DNA from: Agrypnia vestita
Taxonomy: Eukaryota; Arthropoda; Insecta; Trichoptera; Phryganeidae
Direction of reading: 5' to 3'
DNA: 64,000 nucleotides
Assembly (NCBI GenBank): GCA_016648135.1
Contig: JADDOH010002332.1
Location: forward strand, 186,001 to 250,000
The notes below the pieces were generated by a model that made no database searches, was not told the origin of the DNA, and saw only the letters and a program-made list of their open reading frames with translations. The translations under genes and the position numbers were made by a program. Below, in pieces: positions 25,126 to 36,374 of this stretch (position 1 is the stretch's first letter; each line of letters opens with the position of its first letter).

Positions 25126-25716
25126 TTAATATAATTTAAAAAATAAACTTAGTTTTCATCTTTTTTTATATTGAAAATATCAACATGTTTCAAGGCCTTC
25201 GTCAGAATACAATTGTGTATTAACAAAAAATAAAATTCTAAAACATATATCACGTGTATAGGCAATCAAAATATTTAAAAAAGATATGTATAGAAAATAG
25301 CAACAATTATTCTGAATTTTTTAACCATCTTTTGGACATGCATCATTCTTTTGATATTAATAAGAGTTTACAAATTTTACGTACAAATAATACAGAATCA
25401 CAATTTGATAAATTATAAATTTTGGAAATAAGAAAATGTGTTAATAGTAAATTGAATATCATAAATAACCAGATCCTTTTTACAAATAGTTATCATTTCA
25501 ATTTATTTTCATGTTAAGTGGGTACTTTATTACTATTCATTTTCCATATAGGTATAACTTTTTTAACATTTTGACTGTCTATACTTTGATTTTTTAATTC
25601 AATTTATTGTTGGTATACAATTGTATCCTGGCAAAGGAGCCATAGGCCTTTAAACATGTTGATATTGTCAATATAAAAAGTGGTGAAAACTAAGTTTATT
25701 TTATTAATTATATTAA
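25126..25716 (+). mobile_element. Penelope-like element fragment with inverted hammerhead arms
   Basis: Two arms in inverted orientation (about 25126-25205 and 25618-25716) start and end with ATTAATATAATT and share AAATAAACTTAGTTTTCA. Each contains a minimal hammerhead ending in AAACATGTTG. Between them lies a remnant of the Penelope GIY-YIG endonuclease on the plus strand. Penelope-like elements are known to carry hammerheads in their terminal repeats and to occur with inverted repeats. The left ribozyme (minus strand, 25182-25205) keeps CUGACGA and GAAAC but has a collapsed stem II; the right one (plus) keeps an AAAGG/CCUUU stem but has lost CUGANGA. Confidence 0.7.
25308..25517 (+). pseudogene. 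Penelope-like GIY-YIG endonuclease, C-terminal remnant
   Basis: Plus-strand translation reads SEFFNHLLDMHHSFDI, then LQILRTNNTESQFDKL, an in-frame stop, and ILEIRKCVNSKLNIINNQ. The order HLLDxxHSF ... LEIxEI ... LLNxQ is the tail of the Penelope-like endonuclease as I know it. The reverse transcriptase part is missing. The stop between DKL and ILEI and the short length make it non-functional. The element at 29,232-29,619 shares the last part at the nucleotide level. Confidence 0.6.
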
Positions 25717-26170
25717 TAATGTCATTACAAAATTATTTTGCGATTTTTAAAGAAGAAGCCATATTTAAATATTGAACTCGTATATCTCATATAACCAAAT
25801 TCATTACCTAGATAACATACCAGTATTTAATATTCTGCTAATCACAGAATTAGACTGACAATTGGTACTGGAATTGTGGTAACGAAAGGTGACAATTTGT
25901 CGAGTTCTATGTAAGAGTGTAACACTCATTTTCGCCGCTGCAATAATACTATTTCTTAAGCGTTGATTTTTTAATGGCGGTCCTTGGATGTGAATCGCTG
26001 TATTTATCTCACATACGGCGCGCAGTAACCCGGTTTTACCGCATTCAATTAGGGGTGTAAAGTGTGCTCACCCCTTCCGGAAATTCGCCACTCTGAAACA
26101 TATTCTCTTAACAATAAAACTGATGCGGGCGGAATCCCTCCGAGCAGAATATGGCAATGTGTAGCAGAAG

Positions 26171-27063
26171 TAGGGATGGGCGTTGAATGGACGGACTAGT
26201 TGAAATCAACCGTTGACGTTGCATCGACGCGTCGACGGTTTACGTTTATCGCATGGACTAGTTGAATTCGTAGACGGTGGACGATTCGAGATTCAACGTA
26301 ATGCAAAGCAACGAGCGAGAGCAAGACAAAACGTCTCCGTTTATTTCTCTCTCATCTCTCACTGTCGACTTGTAGACGCCATAGACGACTCAACGGGTAA
26401 TTTCATTTCAACTCTAAAGTACACGATCATAGAGTGCAGATCTGTGTACACGAACTATGACAGAGATTTGAAATTTGAATGCATACGTAGGAAGAGATAG
26501 GCTTAATAACCTATTATCTATTATTTTTTACTTGATTTTTTGCGATGTGCACGTGCGACGTTTCGGTGAATTTCCAATTTTACGCTGTATAAAATAAAAC
26601 AATTCTGTTTAATTATTTTATTTTATATTGAACTAATATTTTACTGCTTACACCTGATATTGTTGTGTATACCTACTTCTTTCTTTATTATATATAGAAA
26701 TAAGTATATAAAACAATATGTAAAAGCCTATAATGTGCGTAAACAAATAAATAATACAATATTTCTTTTACATATAAGCACAAGTAGCGGTTTTATTTTC
26801 CCCGAAACTATATTCCTTCGAACTTCTTTAAATTTAAAAAATTAACGTAATAAAAATAGCCAACGGTTGAGTCGTCGAGCAGCGTCGCGTCGAACCGTAG
26901 ACAGTTGACCATCGTCCCGATGTTTAGATAGAACGTACGCGACGTCCGCGTAACGAAGTTGACGCGTCAACTAGTTGACGAATTCAACTAGTTGATCGTC
27001 TCGTCGATGGACGGACGTGGACGGTCTCGTTTCGTCGACGGTAAATACGTCGACCCATCCCTA
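26171..27063. mobile_element. Non-autonomous hAT-like element with GTCGAC-rich ends
   Basis: An 893-bp element with an exact 8-bp TSD, AGCAGAAG (26163-26170 and 27064-27071), and termini TAGGGATGGG inverted as CCCATCCCTA. The outer ~130 bp on each side are crowded with GTCGAC, CTAGTTGAA and GGACGG motifs in both directions; the centre is AT-rich. A 95-residue plus-strand ORF (26213-26500) translates the terminal repeats and is not a transposase. Confidence 0.85.
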
Positions 27064-27449
27064 AGCAGAAGTGACCGCCATCTTGCTTTGAAGCTAACGG
27101 CTGGATCATCGTAGGGACGCTCGCAAATGTTCAGGATGATAATGGGCCTATTGTACACGAGTAAAGTCTTATTTTAATAGGGTACAAATCACGTTTGTTT
27201 TGTATCGAATTCAAACAATGGTATAATTGCTAGCAAAACTAATTTTGACAGACAGCTGTTTGGATGCGATGTGGGAAATAACAAAAAATTAATTGCTAAA
27301 TTTTTCGGTATTCACAAAAGTGTTCGCAGTTTGGAAATGTAGCGAACGATTGCGTATTTTTACAGTTTGATTAAAACGAAATATACGACCCACAGCTGGG
27401 TAGGAAACAAAATTTTATTTCAGAATATTTTGATAATGTTGTAAATTTT

Positions 27450-27522
27450 TATTTATTTTTTAACAAATAGACTGTCAACAGGTCATTAATGACCCTAATA
27501 GATGGTCCTAGAATGACATAAA
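27450..27522. repeat. Dispersed repeat shared with 4,225-4,292
   Basis: Same order of motifs with about 90% identity by eye. It lies ~130 bp left of hairpin retroposon copy 3. Confidence 0.5.
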
Positions 27523-27649
27523 GTACAAAGTATAAATATTTTGTAAACATTTGAATATGATATAGTTACACAATACACTTTTTACGATTAAATATTAATA
27601 AATAATGAATTGAATGTGATATAGTTACACAACACACTTTTTACGGTTA

Positions 27650-27864
27650 TCTTCAAATTTGTGTTTACTGGGGTATTATGCCGTGTTGTTACGACCTTTC
27701 GGGCCGACGTTTCGGATCCCATAGCAGGGTCCATCATCAGCCCTGATGCTGAACCCTGTAATGGGATCCGAAACGTCAGCCCGAAAGGTCGTAACAACAC
27801 GGCATAATACCCCAGTAAACACGAACTTGAAGACTCTGAGTGGCCGTGAAAACCTAAGAACATT
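27650..27864. mobile_element. Hairpin retroposon with paired inverted hammerheads, copy 3
   Basis: A 215-bp insertion with an exact 13-bp TSD, CTTTTTACGGTTA (27637-27649 and 27865-27877). The two arms are inverted and nearly identical over about 90 bp, with a few bases between them, so a transcript would fold into one long hairpin. It ends in the family tail (GAGTGGCCGTGAAAACCTAA). The target itself lies in a short direct duplication (GATATAGTTACACAA at 27559 and 27617). Confidence 0.8.
27706..27740 (-). ncRNA. Minimal hammerhead ribozyme, intact core
   Basis: Minus strand: CUGAUGA, stem II GGACCC/GGGAUCC with one A.C mismatch, GAAA, ACGU, GUC. The plus-strand arm has the same GAAACGUC but its CUGANGA box is changed, so again one arm is intact and one broken. 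Confidence 0.65.
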
Positions 27865-28078
27865 CTTTTTACGGTTAATTTATAATAAATAATGAAAAAA
27901 AATAAATGGTAAAATAAATTGAGAATAATATTCAGACTAACGCAAATCACACGCTAAATACAATTTTGTTAATAAAACAAAACTGGATTTTATCCACAGA
28001 GAGAAATTAAGATATTTAAATTATATTATATATAAATATAGAAATTAAGATATATAAGATATAGAAATTAAATTAAGA

Positions 28079-28440
28079 TGGCTCATAGAGATGAAGCTAT
28101 TTATATGGAAAAGTAGGTATGGAAGTCTATTGGGTGTTTTGAAACATGAAACAAATGCACAAATACATAATATACGATTTCCAAAATTTTATAGACATGG
28201 TAATCTCTCATAGGTGAAATTGGTATACGTTGCATTTAAGCGCCCTTGAGGTGAGTATTCGCGAAAACGGCGCTATACAAATTATCCAATTATAATTATT
28301 ATTATTTTTGTTACATTGCGTAAAGTGATCGCTTAAGCCAGCCATATAATGAGTCATAAGCCCTTTAGACACCCAGTAGACCAAACCTACTTTTCCATAT
28401 AAATAGCATCGCCTGTGTACACTATAATATATCTATGAAA
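28079..28440. mobile_element. Two-ended member of the 38-kb palindrome family
   Basis: A ~360-bp element with both terminal repeats: CATAGAGATGAAGCTATTTA at the left and its inverse at about 28,405-28,430. The TIRs run about 65 bp. The middle holds no ORF. This is the best picture here of a short complete element. Confidence 0.6.
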
Positions 28441-29231
28441 CTCTCTCTCAATTTTAATTTGACTTATTTTAATTAAATAGATTATTCATTTGTTAAAAGG
28501 TAAAATCATTTAGATACATTAGTATTAAAGTAGCGTGTTTTTGTTGTGTTTAGCTACAGTAATTGTAGCTTAAAAAATCATTTTGTGAACTGTAAACAAT
28601 AAAGAAAGTGCAATGTGAAGATGCTACAATTAAAAAATAATAATATACGAGTATTTACTTTTAGAGTGTGAAGTCTTTCACATTGCTGTTCCCAATAGTT
28701 GATAAGATTGAAATTTCATACATGTCATTTGATTGCTACACTGCACAGAGAATCATCTCCATCCTGTCAAATTTCCTACTACAATAATCCTATGCAAAAG
28801 CTTTTCCAAAGTTTTGTCCGTCAAAAATTTTTGAATTGTACTTAAAATTTTCGTTTTTCTAGTATTTCGCATATATTTGATAATTTTTTTTAAATCAGTA
28901 TTTTTCAAGTATTAATTTCTAATCATTGTTTTCAAGCAACAGTTTATCTTAAATTTTACAAAATACAACATCGTATGGACCTTAGTAATACACAGAGAGC
29001 GATACGTACAATAACTTATAATTCTAGTTTTATATATTTATTATACAGATTTTCCCTAATGCTGGATGGTGCGAACCTGAATATTTTTGGCTTGTCAGCA
29101 CGTTATTATATTTTTTACATATACATCTCCATTAATATTTAATTCAAAAACATTTAAAATAATGCTTGGAATATAATGATACATTTTTTCTTCTTCAAAA
29201 ACAGCAAGATTTTTTGGTGGTGACAATATAA

Positions 29232-29619
29232 TTATAATTTATAGAAATAAACTTTGTTTACACCACGTTTTTACTGAAAAAATTTCAACATGTTTCAAAG
29301 CCAATGGCTTCTTCATCGGGATAACAAATGATAATAACAAAATTAAATATAAAAATAGTAAATTGAATATTATAAATAACCAGATCCTTTTTACAAATAG
29401 TTATCATTTAAATTTATTTTCATGTTAAGTAAGTACTTTATTATTATTCATTTTCCGTATATAATTTTTTAATATTTTGATTATCAATACTTCGATTTTT
29501 AAATTTAATTTGTCATTATAAATTTGTCATGCTGATTAAGAAGCCCTTGGCATTGAAACATGTTAATTTTTTTTCAATAAAACAGTGTTGTAAACAAAGT
29601 TTATTTCTATAAATTATAA
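29232..29619. mobile_element. Penelope-like inverted-arm element
   Basis: The ends are inverted repeats: TTATAATTTATAGAAATAAA on the left recurs on the opposite strand at the right end. Each arm carries a worn hammerhead. On the minus strand (29286-29319) the core is CCGATGA, a perfect AAGCC-AUU-GGCUU stem, then GAAACAUGUUG, one base from consensus. On the plus strand near 29,530-29,565 it is CUGAUUA, GCC-CUU-GGC, GAAACAUGUUA. The interior shares an ~80-bp block (ataaccagatcc region) with the Penelope-like copy at 25.4-25.5 kb. Confidence 0.6.
29286..29319 (-). ncRNA. Minimal hammerhead ribozyme motif, one core substitution
   Basis: Core CCGATGA (consensus CUGANGA, U4 changed), stem II AAGCC/GGCUU with loop AUU, GAAA, then the palindrome ACAUGU in place of a closed stem III. 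Such motifs are thought to act as dimers. The substitution should abolish cleavage. Confidence 0.55.
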
Positions 29620-30117
29620 GTAATGATGTGTATTATGTCTTAACTACATATCCTTTGGAATGTAGCCTACATGCTTTCTCTTTCCTAATGATATCTGTTT
29701 CTGAAGTTTTAGGTTCTCCAACCTCCTCTATTCTCAAGTTATAGGGACTCATATTGGGTCATGAACTGTAAATAATTCAACGCTATTGAGATAATGAATG
29801 CCATCTTTAAAGTATAAACACCATCAGGTGTTTTAGCCAAGATTTTTATTGCTTATCCATCTTTATCCGATGTATCGCTTTTACGGTCGTTGGATTTACA
29901 AATATACATTTCCAACCATGATTGCCGATGATCTCAGCAACAATAATGCAACCATCTCAGTTTCATTGGCTGAATGAGTTCGATGCCGCATACCCGAGCT
30001 GGGATGCTTCCACCCTGCATTGAAATGCCTCCCTCCAATCTGTGTACCGCACCTTCCTGTATTCCCGTGGGGCGGGATGAGCCTGAAGCCTGAAAATCCA
30101 ACTTTAATAGCACAACT

Positions 30118-30612
30118 ATACAGGGTGTAACGAAGCCAGTCCACAATTCTTTACAGGTGGATTCCTGCCTTGATAACGAGACGAAAATGTTCAGACAACC
30201 ATGACCTAATATCGATAATTATGGAGTTATGCAATATCAATATTTGCATTTTTTTCCAATATTTCTGATTTATTTTTTACAAAACGTTGTAGTATGATTA
30301 CAGTAACTGAAATAGATTACGAAAAATTCATTCGTGTCAATAAAAGTTAAATAAACTAATAAAAACCATGAAAAAAATTCAATTTTTATCATTTTATTTA
30401 ACTTGTATTAAAGGGAATGAATTTTTTATATAAGATGGAAGTTACTGTAATGATAGTCCAACGTTTAGCAAAAACTAAGTCAGAAATATTGAAAAAAAAA
30501 ATGCAAACTTGGATGTCGCATATCTCCTTTACTACGGTATATTACGGTCATGGTTATTTGAACATTTTCGACTCATAATCAAGGCACTAATCCACCTGTA
30601 CAGTATTGTGGA
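30118..30612. mobile_element. Long fold-back element (TACAGGG family), copy 2
   Basis: Starts TATACAGGGTGTAACGAAGC; the inner parts (AAAATGTTCA, ATTTTTTCCAATATTTCTGA, ACAAAACGTTG) match copy 1 in both arms. The right end stops at about TATTGTGGAC, short of the terminal TACAGGG, so it is truncated or diverged there. Confidence 0.65.
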
Positions 30613-33600
30613 CTATCTCTGTCTGATCAATAAACACGCTGATTTTTTCTAATTTCGCGGTCTGCATAAGTCCAATTGTCACAATTTCTTCTTGTGGTGG
30701 TAACACTTATCCCCGACGGATCTCAATATTGGTAGTCATATTACATGCCTACTTATTATTTTGCTATCCAAAAGACATCGTAGTGTTTTGGCGTGCCTGG
30801 CGCATCTTACTTATAGAAAACATGGAACTATGATTTCAAAATTTCTGATCAAAAACAACATATGTACAACAGCTGATGTCAGCCTCCGTATTCGATGAAC
30901 GTGGACCCCCTGCGACTTATTCCTATTTCTGAAGATGAAAAAAACATGAAAGGACAATATTTTGACGAGGAATAAAAAGTTTTAAAAAAAAACGAAAATT
31001 TCGCGTATTTTTTAATCAAATTTCGTTTACATGTACGCATTGATTGTACGTATCTGGCGAGAGAACAGGATAATTCTCAACGAAATACATTTAAATTTAT
31101 TTTTAAAGAAATAACATTTTTTTCTGTATTTAAATGATATTCAGCAAAACATTCCCTCTTATTGCTTTCATTTGCATTTTTTTCTTTTTTGGCGATACCT
31201 TATTTATATATTAATATCTTTACTACCTAACATTGTTCGTAATTCTTATTCTTGTGTGTATTCATTTCATAATCCCTTATCTTTCACTGAAAATTGTGAA
31301 AAAAAATTGTATGCCTCAATCAACCAAGGTAGATACACAGGGGCGTGCAGTGGGAACATCGCAGCATGACTTTTACGTAACCAATTATTTGGAAAAAAAT
31401 CGGAATAAAACATATATTTCGTAATATTTCTATCACAAATGTTATCATAGTATTCATATTTTGATATATCATAAAAATCTGTAGCATAAACATTTGATTT
31501 CTATTTTTTTACAAAATATACGTTTACAAAAAGTTCATGCTTCAATTTTCCCACTGCATGCACTTGATAGATAGTAAGCGGTAAGAAGAAAAAATTCGAA
31601 TGAAATAAAATCACGCTAAATTATTAATGCAAAGTGAATCTTAATATTTTCAAATAAATATATTTATTATTTTTTTATTGAATATAGATAGTGAATGGTA
31701 CCCACCGCTTACCCAGGGTCACTCTAAGAGCAAAAGCTTCCATATCGGTCCTATTCAATCGTCTCCAGGTTGACATATTTTTCAACCAACATGCAAGATC
31801 GCGTTACTCCGTGCAAGTTGTATAAACCGTTGCTAGGCGACGCAACCACATGAACAAAACCATTTACTGTCCCCGTCGTAGGAAGATGTCTTTTTTTTTT
31901 TAAAAAGATACAAAAAAAAATATTTAAAAAAATACATAAACATATTTTAAAATATATAAAAAAAAGGTAATATGTATTTCATAATCATCAAATCAAGATT
32001 TAAAAAGTATTTAATTTAGAAAAATATGGGACAAACAATATGACAATATTTTATTTGTAGTTTATGGAAATATAAAAGATATAATAGCTGGAAAATAGTC
32101 GCAATGACCGAGAAATTCCATACAGAATAAATGTGTAAATATCATGATGACAGAGCGCATTGTTTGAGAGTTTTTGTTGCTTCACAAAATAATCTTTAAG
32201 TAGCCATATCTTCAAACCACCACCTTCTATGGTTAAATCTGTTGGACAAAGGTGTGAGTCCGATTTTCTTTCAGTTTTACGTACCTTCGCTAGTCTCTCA
32301 ACTCAATTTTCTTTAACACACAGATAAAAATATTAGTAAATGGAATAGATCGTTCACTTTATGATTGCAAGGGATATTTTGAAAATACATATTTCATAAT
32401 GTGTCCTTTTCTAATTGGTTTTCATTATCTTAACGATAATGTGTTGGCCGCTATTATATAATTATTATATATTTTTTGACATTTTGCAATGATGAGATTT
32501 GGCAGATACTTTAACATTTTTCATATAAATTTTACGCGTACAAAACAAAAGTATTTTGTCTTTTAATGATGTCGTTAACCTGACAATATGGGGGAATATA
32601 TTTGTTGCTTTTCAGGATATTTGAAATATTTAGTGTTGATTTTAGCAGTGATATAATGGAAGTCAGATGATTCGGTCATTTTGAGCGAATGAATGAGGAA
32701 AGAATTGTAAGAAATATAAATATATGACCAAAAATTCCTTAACCAGCCAGACCAGGCAAACCAAATACTAGGAGATCTAGCCAATCGACAATGCGATGCA
32801 GTATTAATGTTGATGAGGCGAGAGTTGTATGTCATGAGAGAATACTGTGGCGTTCTATCCTCTCTGCCTACCCCCGCGGGAGAACTACGCTCTGCCAAAT
32901 TTGATAGCTTTTGTCGTCAGAAAATAAGATATTTTAATATCCATTTTACAGCTTTTTTGCAAAAAGGCAATTTTTGTTTGGAAGAGTATCCTTGTAAAAT
33001 AATGGATTCGACATTCAATCATTCTTATGGCCTCATTTTTCCTTCGTTTCGGGGTTGAAAAATTGTAGTTGTCTGTTCATATCATTTCATTTATAGGGAT
33101 GTCATCATTCTTGCATTGATAAAAGCTTATTGAAAATTTTTTACAATATTTGAGACATACGAGTAAGCTTTAAAATCAATGAGATGTTAAAAATTAATTT
33201 TTGTGCAGGTTCAGTGGGTGTCTGACATTAATTTTTTTATTATTTGATGAATTTTTACTCTAAATTAATACTTTTTTTTCAAATTTTGTTATATTATGTT
33301 TTCCTTATGCTTATGCTTCTGCTTATCTTTATATATTTGTATTTGTATTTTAAGTATTTGATTTCCTCTTTATGTCTTTATTATTTTTATATATTTTTTC
33401 TTTAAACTATCCATTCTGTAAATGTACACTTTACCTGTTCGTTTGTAAAAGCTTGTTGTTAATAAATAAATAAAATTAATCAGAGAGTACTTTACTCGAA
33501 CTGCCTTGTAAGTTGAATCATGTAATAATTACCAGTCTGCAGAATTCATCACTTCTTCTGACTTATTTTGAACTCAACCCATTTTAAGCTAATGCTAGAG

Positions 33601-33739
33601 TGAAATCCATGACGTATTCCTTTCTTCTTCGTGCCTTTCTCATCACTGCTGGTACTGTGCACCTGTTTCCGTTAGAGCATACACAAACACATCTTACATT
33701 ATCGAAAGCTTTGAACAATTAACAGAAGTCTTCTTTATT
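30613..33739. other. No gene supported
   Basis: Apart from the MITE at 31,338 this is AT-rich. A 107-codon minus frame at 32575-32898 has no recognisable domain. About 33,420-33,475 (GTAAAAGCTTGTTGTTAATA then AAATAAATAAA) resembles a LINE 3' tail. Confidence 0.45.
31338..31566. mobile_element. Short MITE, probably hAT-like
   Basis: A 229-bp segment whose ends are inverted: CAGGGGCGTGCAGTGGGAA on the left and CAAGTGCATGCAGTGGGAA on the other strand at the right (16 of 19). The flanks tAGATAca and atAGATAg share only a core, so the TSD is uncertain. The interior is AT-rich and non-coding. Confidence 0.45.
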
Positions 33740-34290
33740 TTTACCTTCTTTCTTTTAACTCGTGGCGTCTGCTTGCTTGCTGGCTTGCCGTCGAAAAAAC
33801 TTTGGATCGATTTTTAACCCGTTTCTCGTAATCCAATCGAGCTGAAACTTTGCAAGCAGACCCGTGGCGACGATCAAGAAGATCTATCAAATTTTCGTTA
33901 AAAAAAATTAATAATTATAGTATAATTTCGGATTTCTAAATATTTCATTGGTTTTTTCAAATTGGAATCATTACCAAAGTTTGATTACTAGCAACGGCGG
34001 CCCGATAACGTCGCGGAATATTTTCTAAATTTGAATTACGCCGTCGGTATGCATAATAGGTCCTTCACTACGAATGTCGAAAATCTAAATTGACTGACAA
34101 ATGTTTTTAGAATTTAATCTTCAAAGCATGAAGTGTCTTATCAAAGCTAAAAACATCTGACATTTTAGAAATATATTAAATTACTGTAAGTTTAGTGTTA
34201 TGTTATATGTTTTAATTCGTCTTTAATTGTTGTTATATTTTACAAAGAAAGGGAGTATAATAAAAACTTGGTTTTTTATGGGTTACTTTT
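33740..34290. repeat. Dispersed ~0.5-kb repeat (ACTCCCTTT family), copy 1
   Basis: Runs from TTTTAACTCGTGGCGTCTGC, through the conserved CCAATCGAGCTGAAACTTTG, to AAAGAAAGGGAGTATAATAA and AACTTGGTTTTTTATGGGTT. Found again in reverse at 40.4-41.3 kb and in part at 43.4-44.0 kb. Probably a DNA transposon; ends ACTCCCTTT and AAAGGGAGT are inverted. No protein. Confidence 0.6.
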
Positions 34291-34392
34291 TTTCATATCA
34301 ATACTTTAATCCTTAGTTTATATGTGGGGCATAAAAGGAAAGGTGACAATATCCAAGAGATTCGAATGCATTCATCAGGAATTATTATTATT

Positions 34393-34930
34393 AAAATAAA
34401 ACACAAATCACTTTGTTAACACCACTTTATTAGATTACATCTACATGTTTCGAGAACAATTTCTCTTCATCAGGATTGTTTGTGTACTAAAATTGAAAAA
34501 GCTAAACCATACAAGTGTGTTACGGTGAACCGGATGTTGAGGGGAGGGGAAGGGTTGGAGGTGTTAATTACTATGGTATGTCATTTGAAGGGGATGGAAT
34601 CTTAAGTGGAAAAACATTCAATAGTGGGTTGTTCACAAATTTTGTCTGGGTATTTATTATATTTGAATTAATATTAACATTTTTCCAAATTTCAAGTATT
34701 TCTAGATTATTTATTGCTAGATTAATGTACTGTATTGAGTTCGAGATATTATAGAAAATATAGCATATAAATTTATATGTAACATGATTTTGGAAATGAT
34801 ACATATATTAAATCTATAATTTATAGGTATATTCTAAATCAATAATCCTCAGTGAGTGCATTCAAAACATTTTTTAATTTTTTGGACATTGCTGCCTTTG
34901 CTTTTATATGCCATATAATTTGTGATATAT
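34393..34930 (-). mobile_element. Penelope-like fragment with hammerhead arm
   Basis: An arm at about 34393-34490 reads, on the minus strand, an intact minimal hammerhead followed by a tail like the other arms (AATAAAGTGGTGTTAACAAA). The segment at 34856-34920 is repeated at window position 1-70, which is also next to hammerhead debris, suggesting both belong to one element body. The open stretches at 34515-34804 on both strands are not recognisable as protein. Confidence 0.5.
34442..34473 (-). ncRNA. Minimal hammerhead ribozyme, intact core
   Basis: Minus strand: CUGAUGA, stem II GAGAA/UUCUC (five perfect pairs, loop AUUG), GAAA, then the self-complementary ACAUGU and the cleavage triplet GUA. 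All core bases are canonical. Because stem III can form only between two molecules, cleavage as a dimer is expected from what is known of Penelope-type hammerheads. Confidence 0.75.
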
Positions 34931-35481
34931 AATCTTTTTATTAAGCCACCAAGGGATTTACCCCTTATGTTATGTATATGATTATTTTTCTTGATTTTTC
35001 GATTAATTAAATACTTATAATTCTGTAAAAATTAGAAAGCAAATCATAGTGAACTGAACATGCTCCAACAAACATTTCAAGAGAATTGAGAACTTTAAAA
35101 AAATATTTGTCAATTAAAAATAAAATAACACAATTTGCTAACAACAACATATGACTTAACTTTAGATTAAAATATATAAGTTTTTCAGAAACTCGATAAA
35201 ATATAACCTTCAAATTCTAAAAAGCATAGTTTTAGATTAAATAAACTTTCTTAATTAAAGTGGAGCCACAAACTGTATCAAAATTCTAACAATTTTTGCC
35301 GATAAATTACAAATTTATTTTTATATACCAGTTGAATAAAACTCGAATAAATGTTACAAGGCATTTTTACTGTTAAATTTTATGATTTAATCAAATTTAA
35401 TTATAAAAACCGTAAGTTATCGATGGGCCTAAAAAGGTTAATGTTGTTGAGTAAGATGGGTTGTCACATGGCTACTAGATA

Positions 35482-35623
35482 TGAAATTAATCAATGCCGG
35501 CTACTTGAATTGAAATTAATCAGTGCCAGCTACTTGAAATGAAATTAATCAGGGCCGGCTACTTGAAATGAAAGTAATGAGTGCCGGCTATTTAAAATAA
35601 GTTTAATCAGAGCCGGGTATTTG
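35482..35623. repeat. 29-bp minisatellite, five copies
   Basis: Repeats beginning TGAAATTAATCA start at 35482, 35511, 35540, 35569 and 35598, exactly 29 bp apart, with GCCGGCTACTTGAA in each and divergence growing to the right. Confidence 0.85.
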
Positions 35624-36293
35624 TCGCATGTTAATTAAAGTTTTTATTTCGTCATTTTCATCAGAAAGATGATGCTTTCAACCCTCTTCATCTTCTAGAC
35701 TTAACGTCTACGTTTTAAAATTTTACAAATAAATGCCTCACTGTTTATTCAGAAGCGGTTCTTTTACCCTGGCTTGGTTTAAATTGTCAGCTGTTTGAAA
35801 TTCACATGCTTAAATTAACGCATAATTCTAATTATTAAATGGATTATAGTATTGAAAATGTAATTACTGACTCAAGAAATAAATCAACAAATTTCTTAAC
35901 CTTAGTGAAATAAAAACAAAAAAAAAATTGGTGCGTGTACTTATGTACGTGCGTAAGAAGTAATACTTCTTTGGCGTACGTAAAAAACCACGTGCTATGC
36001 TGCATATATTGCATTGCAAAGTATGTAGAATTGCTATAAATGACAGTTATTCATCAACGGAGAAATCTACAGCAGTTATAAAGTTAAAAACACGTTTATA
36101 TTAAATATGTTGTTGCAAAAAATAAACAATAAGAACACAGCAGTTTCAAATAACTTATTGGCGTCATTTATAAGAATTGCTATTGGTTAAATATCACTAG
36201 AAAAATTACTATCTTAGCTTTTGTTTGCTGAGTCGTGACTTCATGATACGCGCGCATTTATTTAAATCATAAAATTTCACTTTAAACGCCTTC

Positions 36294-36345
36294 AAAAAAG
36301 TATATCTTAAAATATTAATATTAATATTTTAAGATATACTTTTTT
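36294..36345. repeat. Perfect 52-bp AT palindrome
   Basis: AAAAAAGTATATCTTAAAAT and its exact inverse with no spacer; a second partial copy of the centre (AATATTAATATTAATATTAG) runs into the SINE at 36375. Confidence 0.8.
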
Positions 36346-36374
36346 AATTTAATAAAATATTAATATTAATATTA

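Noticed and set aside
26213..26500. 95-codon ORF in the 26-kb region
   Set aside because: It translates the GTCGAC-rich terminal repeat of a hAT-like element; no domain.
27588..27950. 120-codon minus-strand ORF
   Set aside because: It runs through hairpin retroposon copy 3; the same peptide pieces appear at 57.3 kb because of the shared repeat, not because of a protein family.
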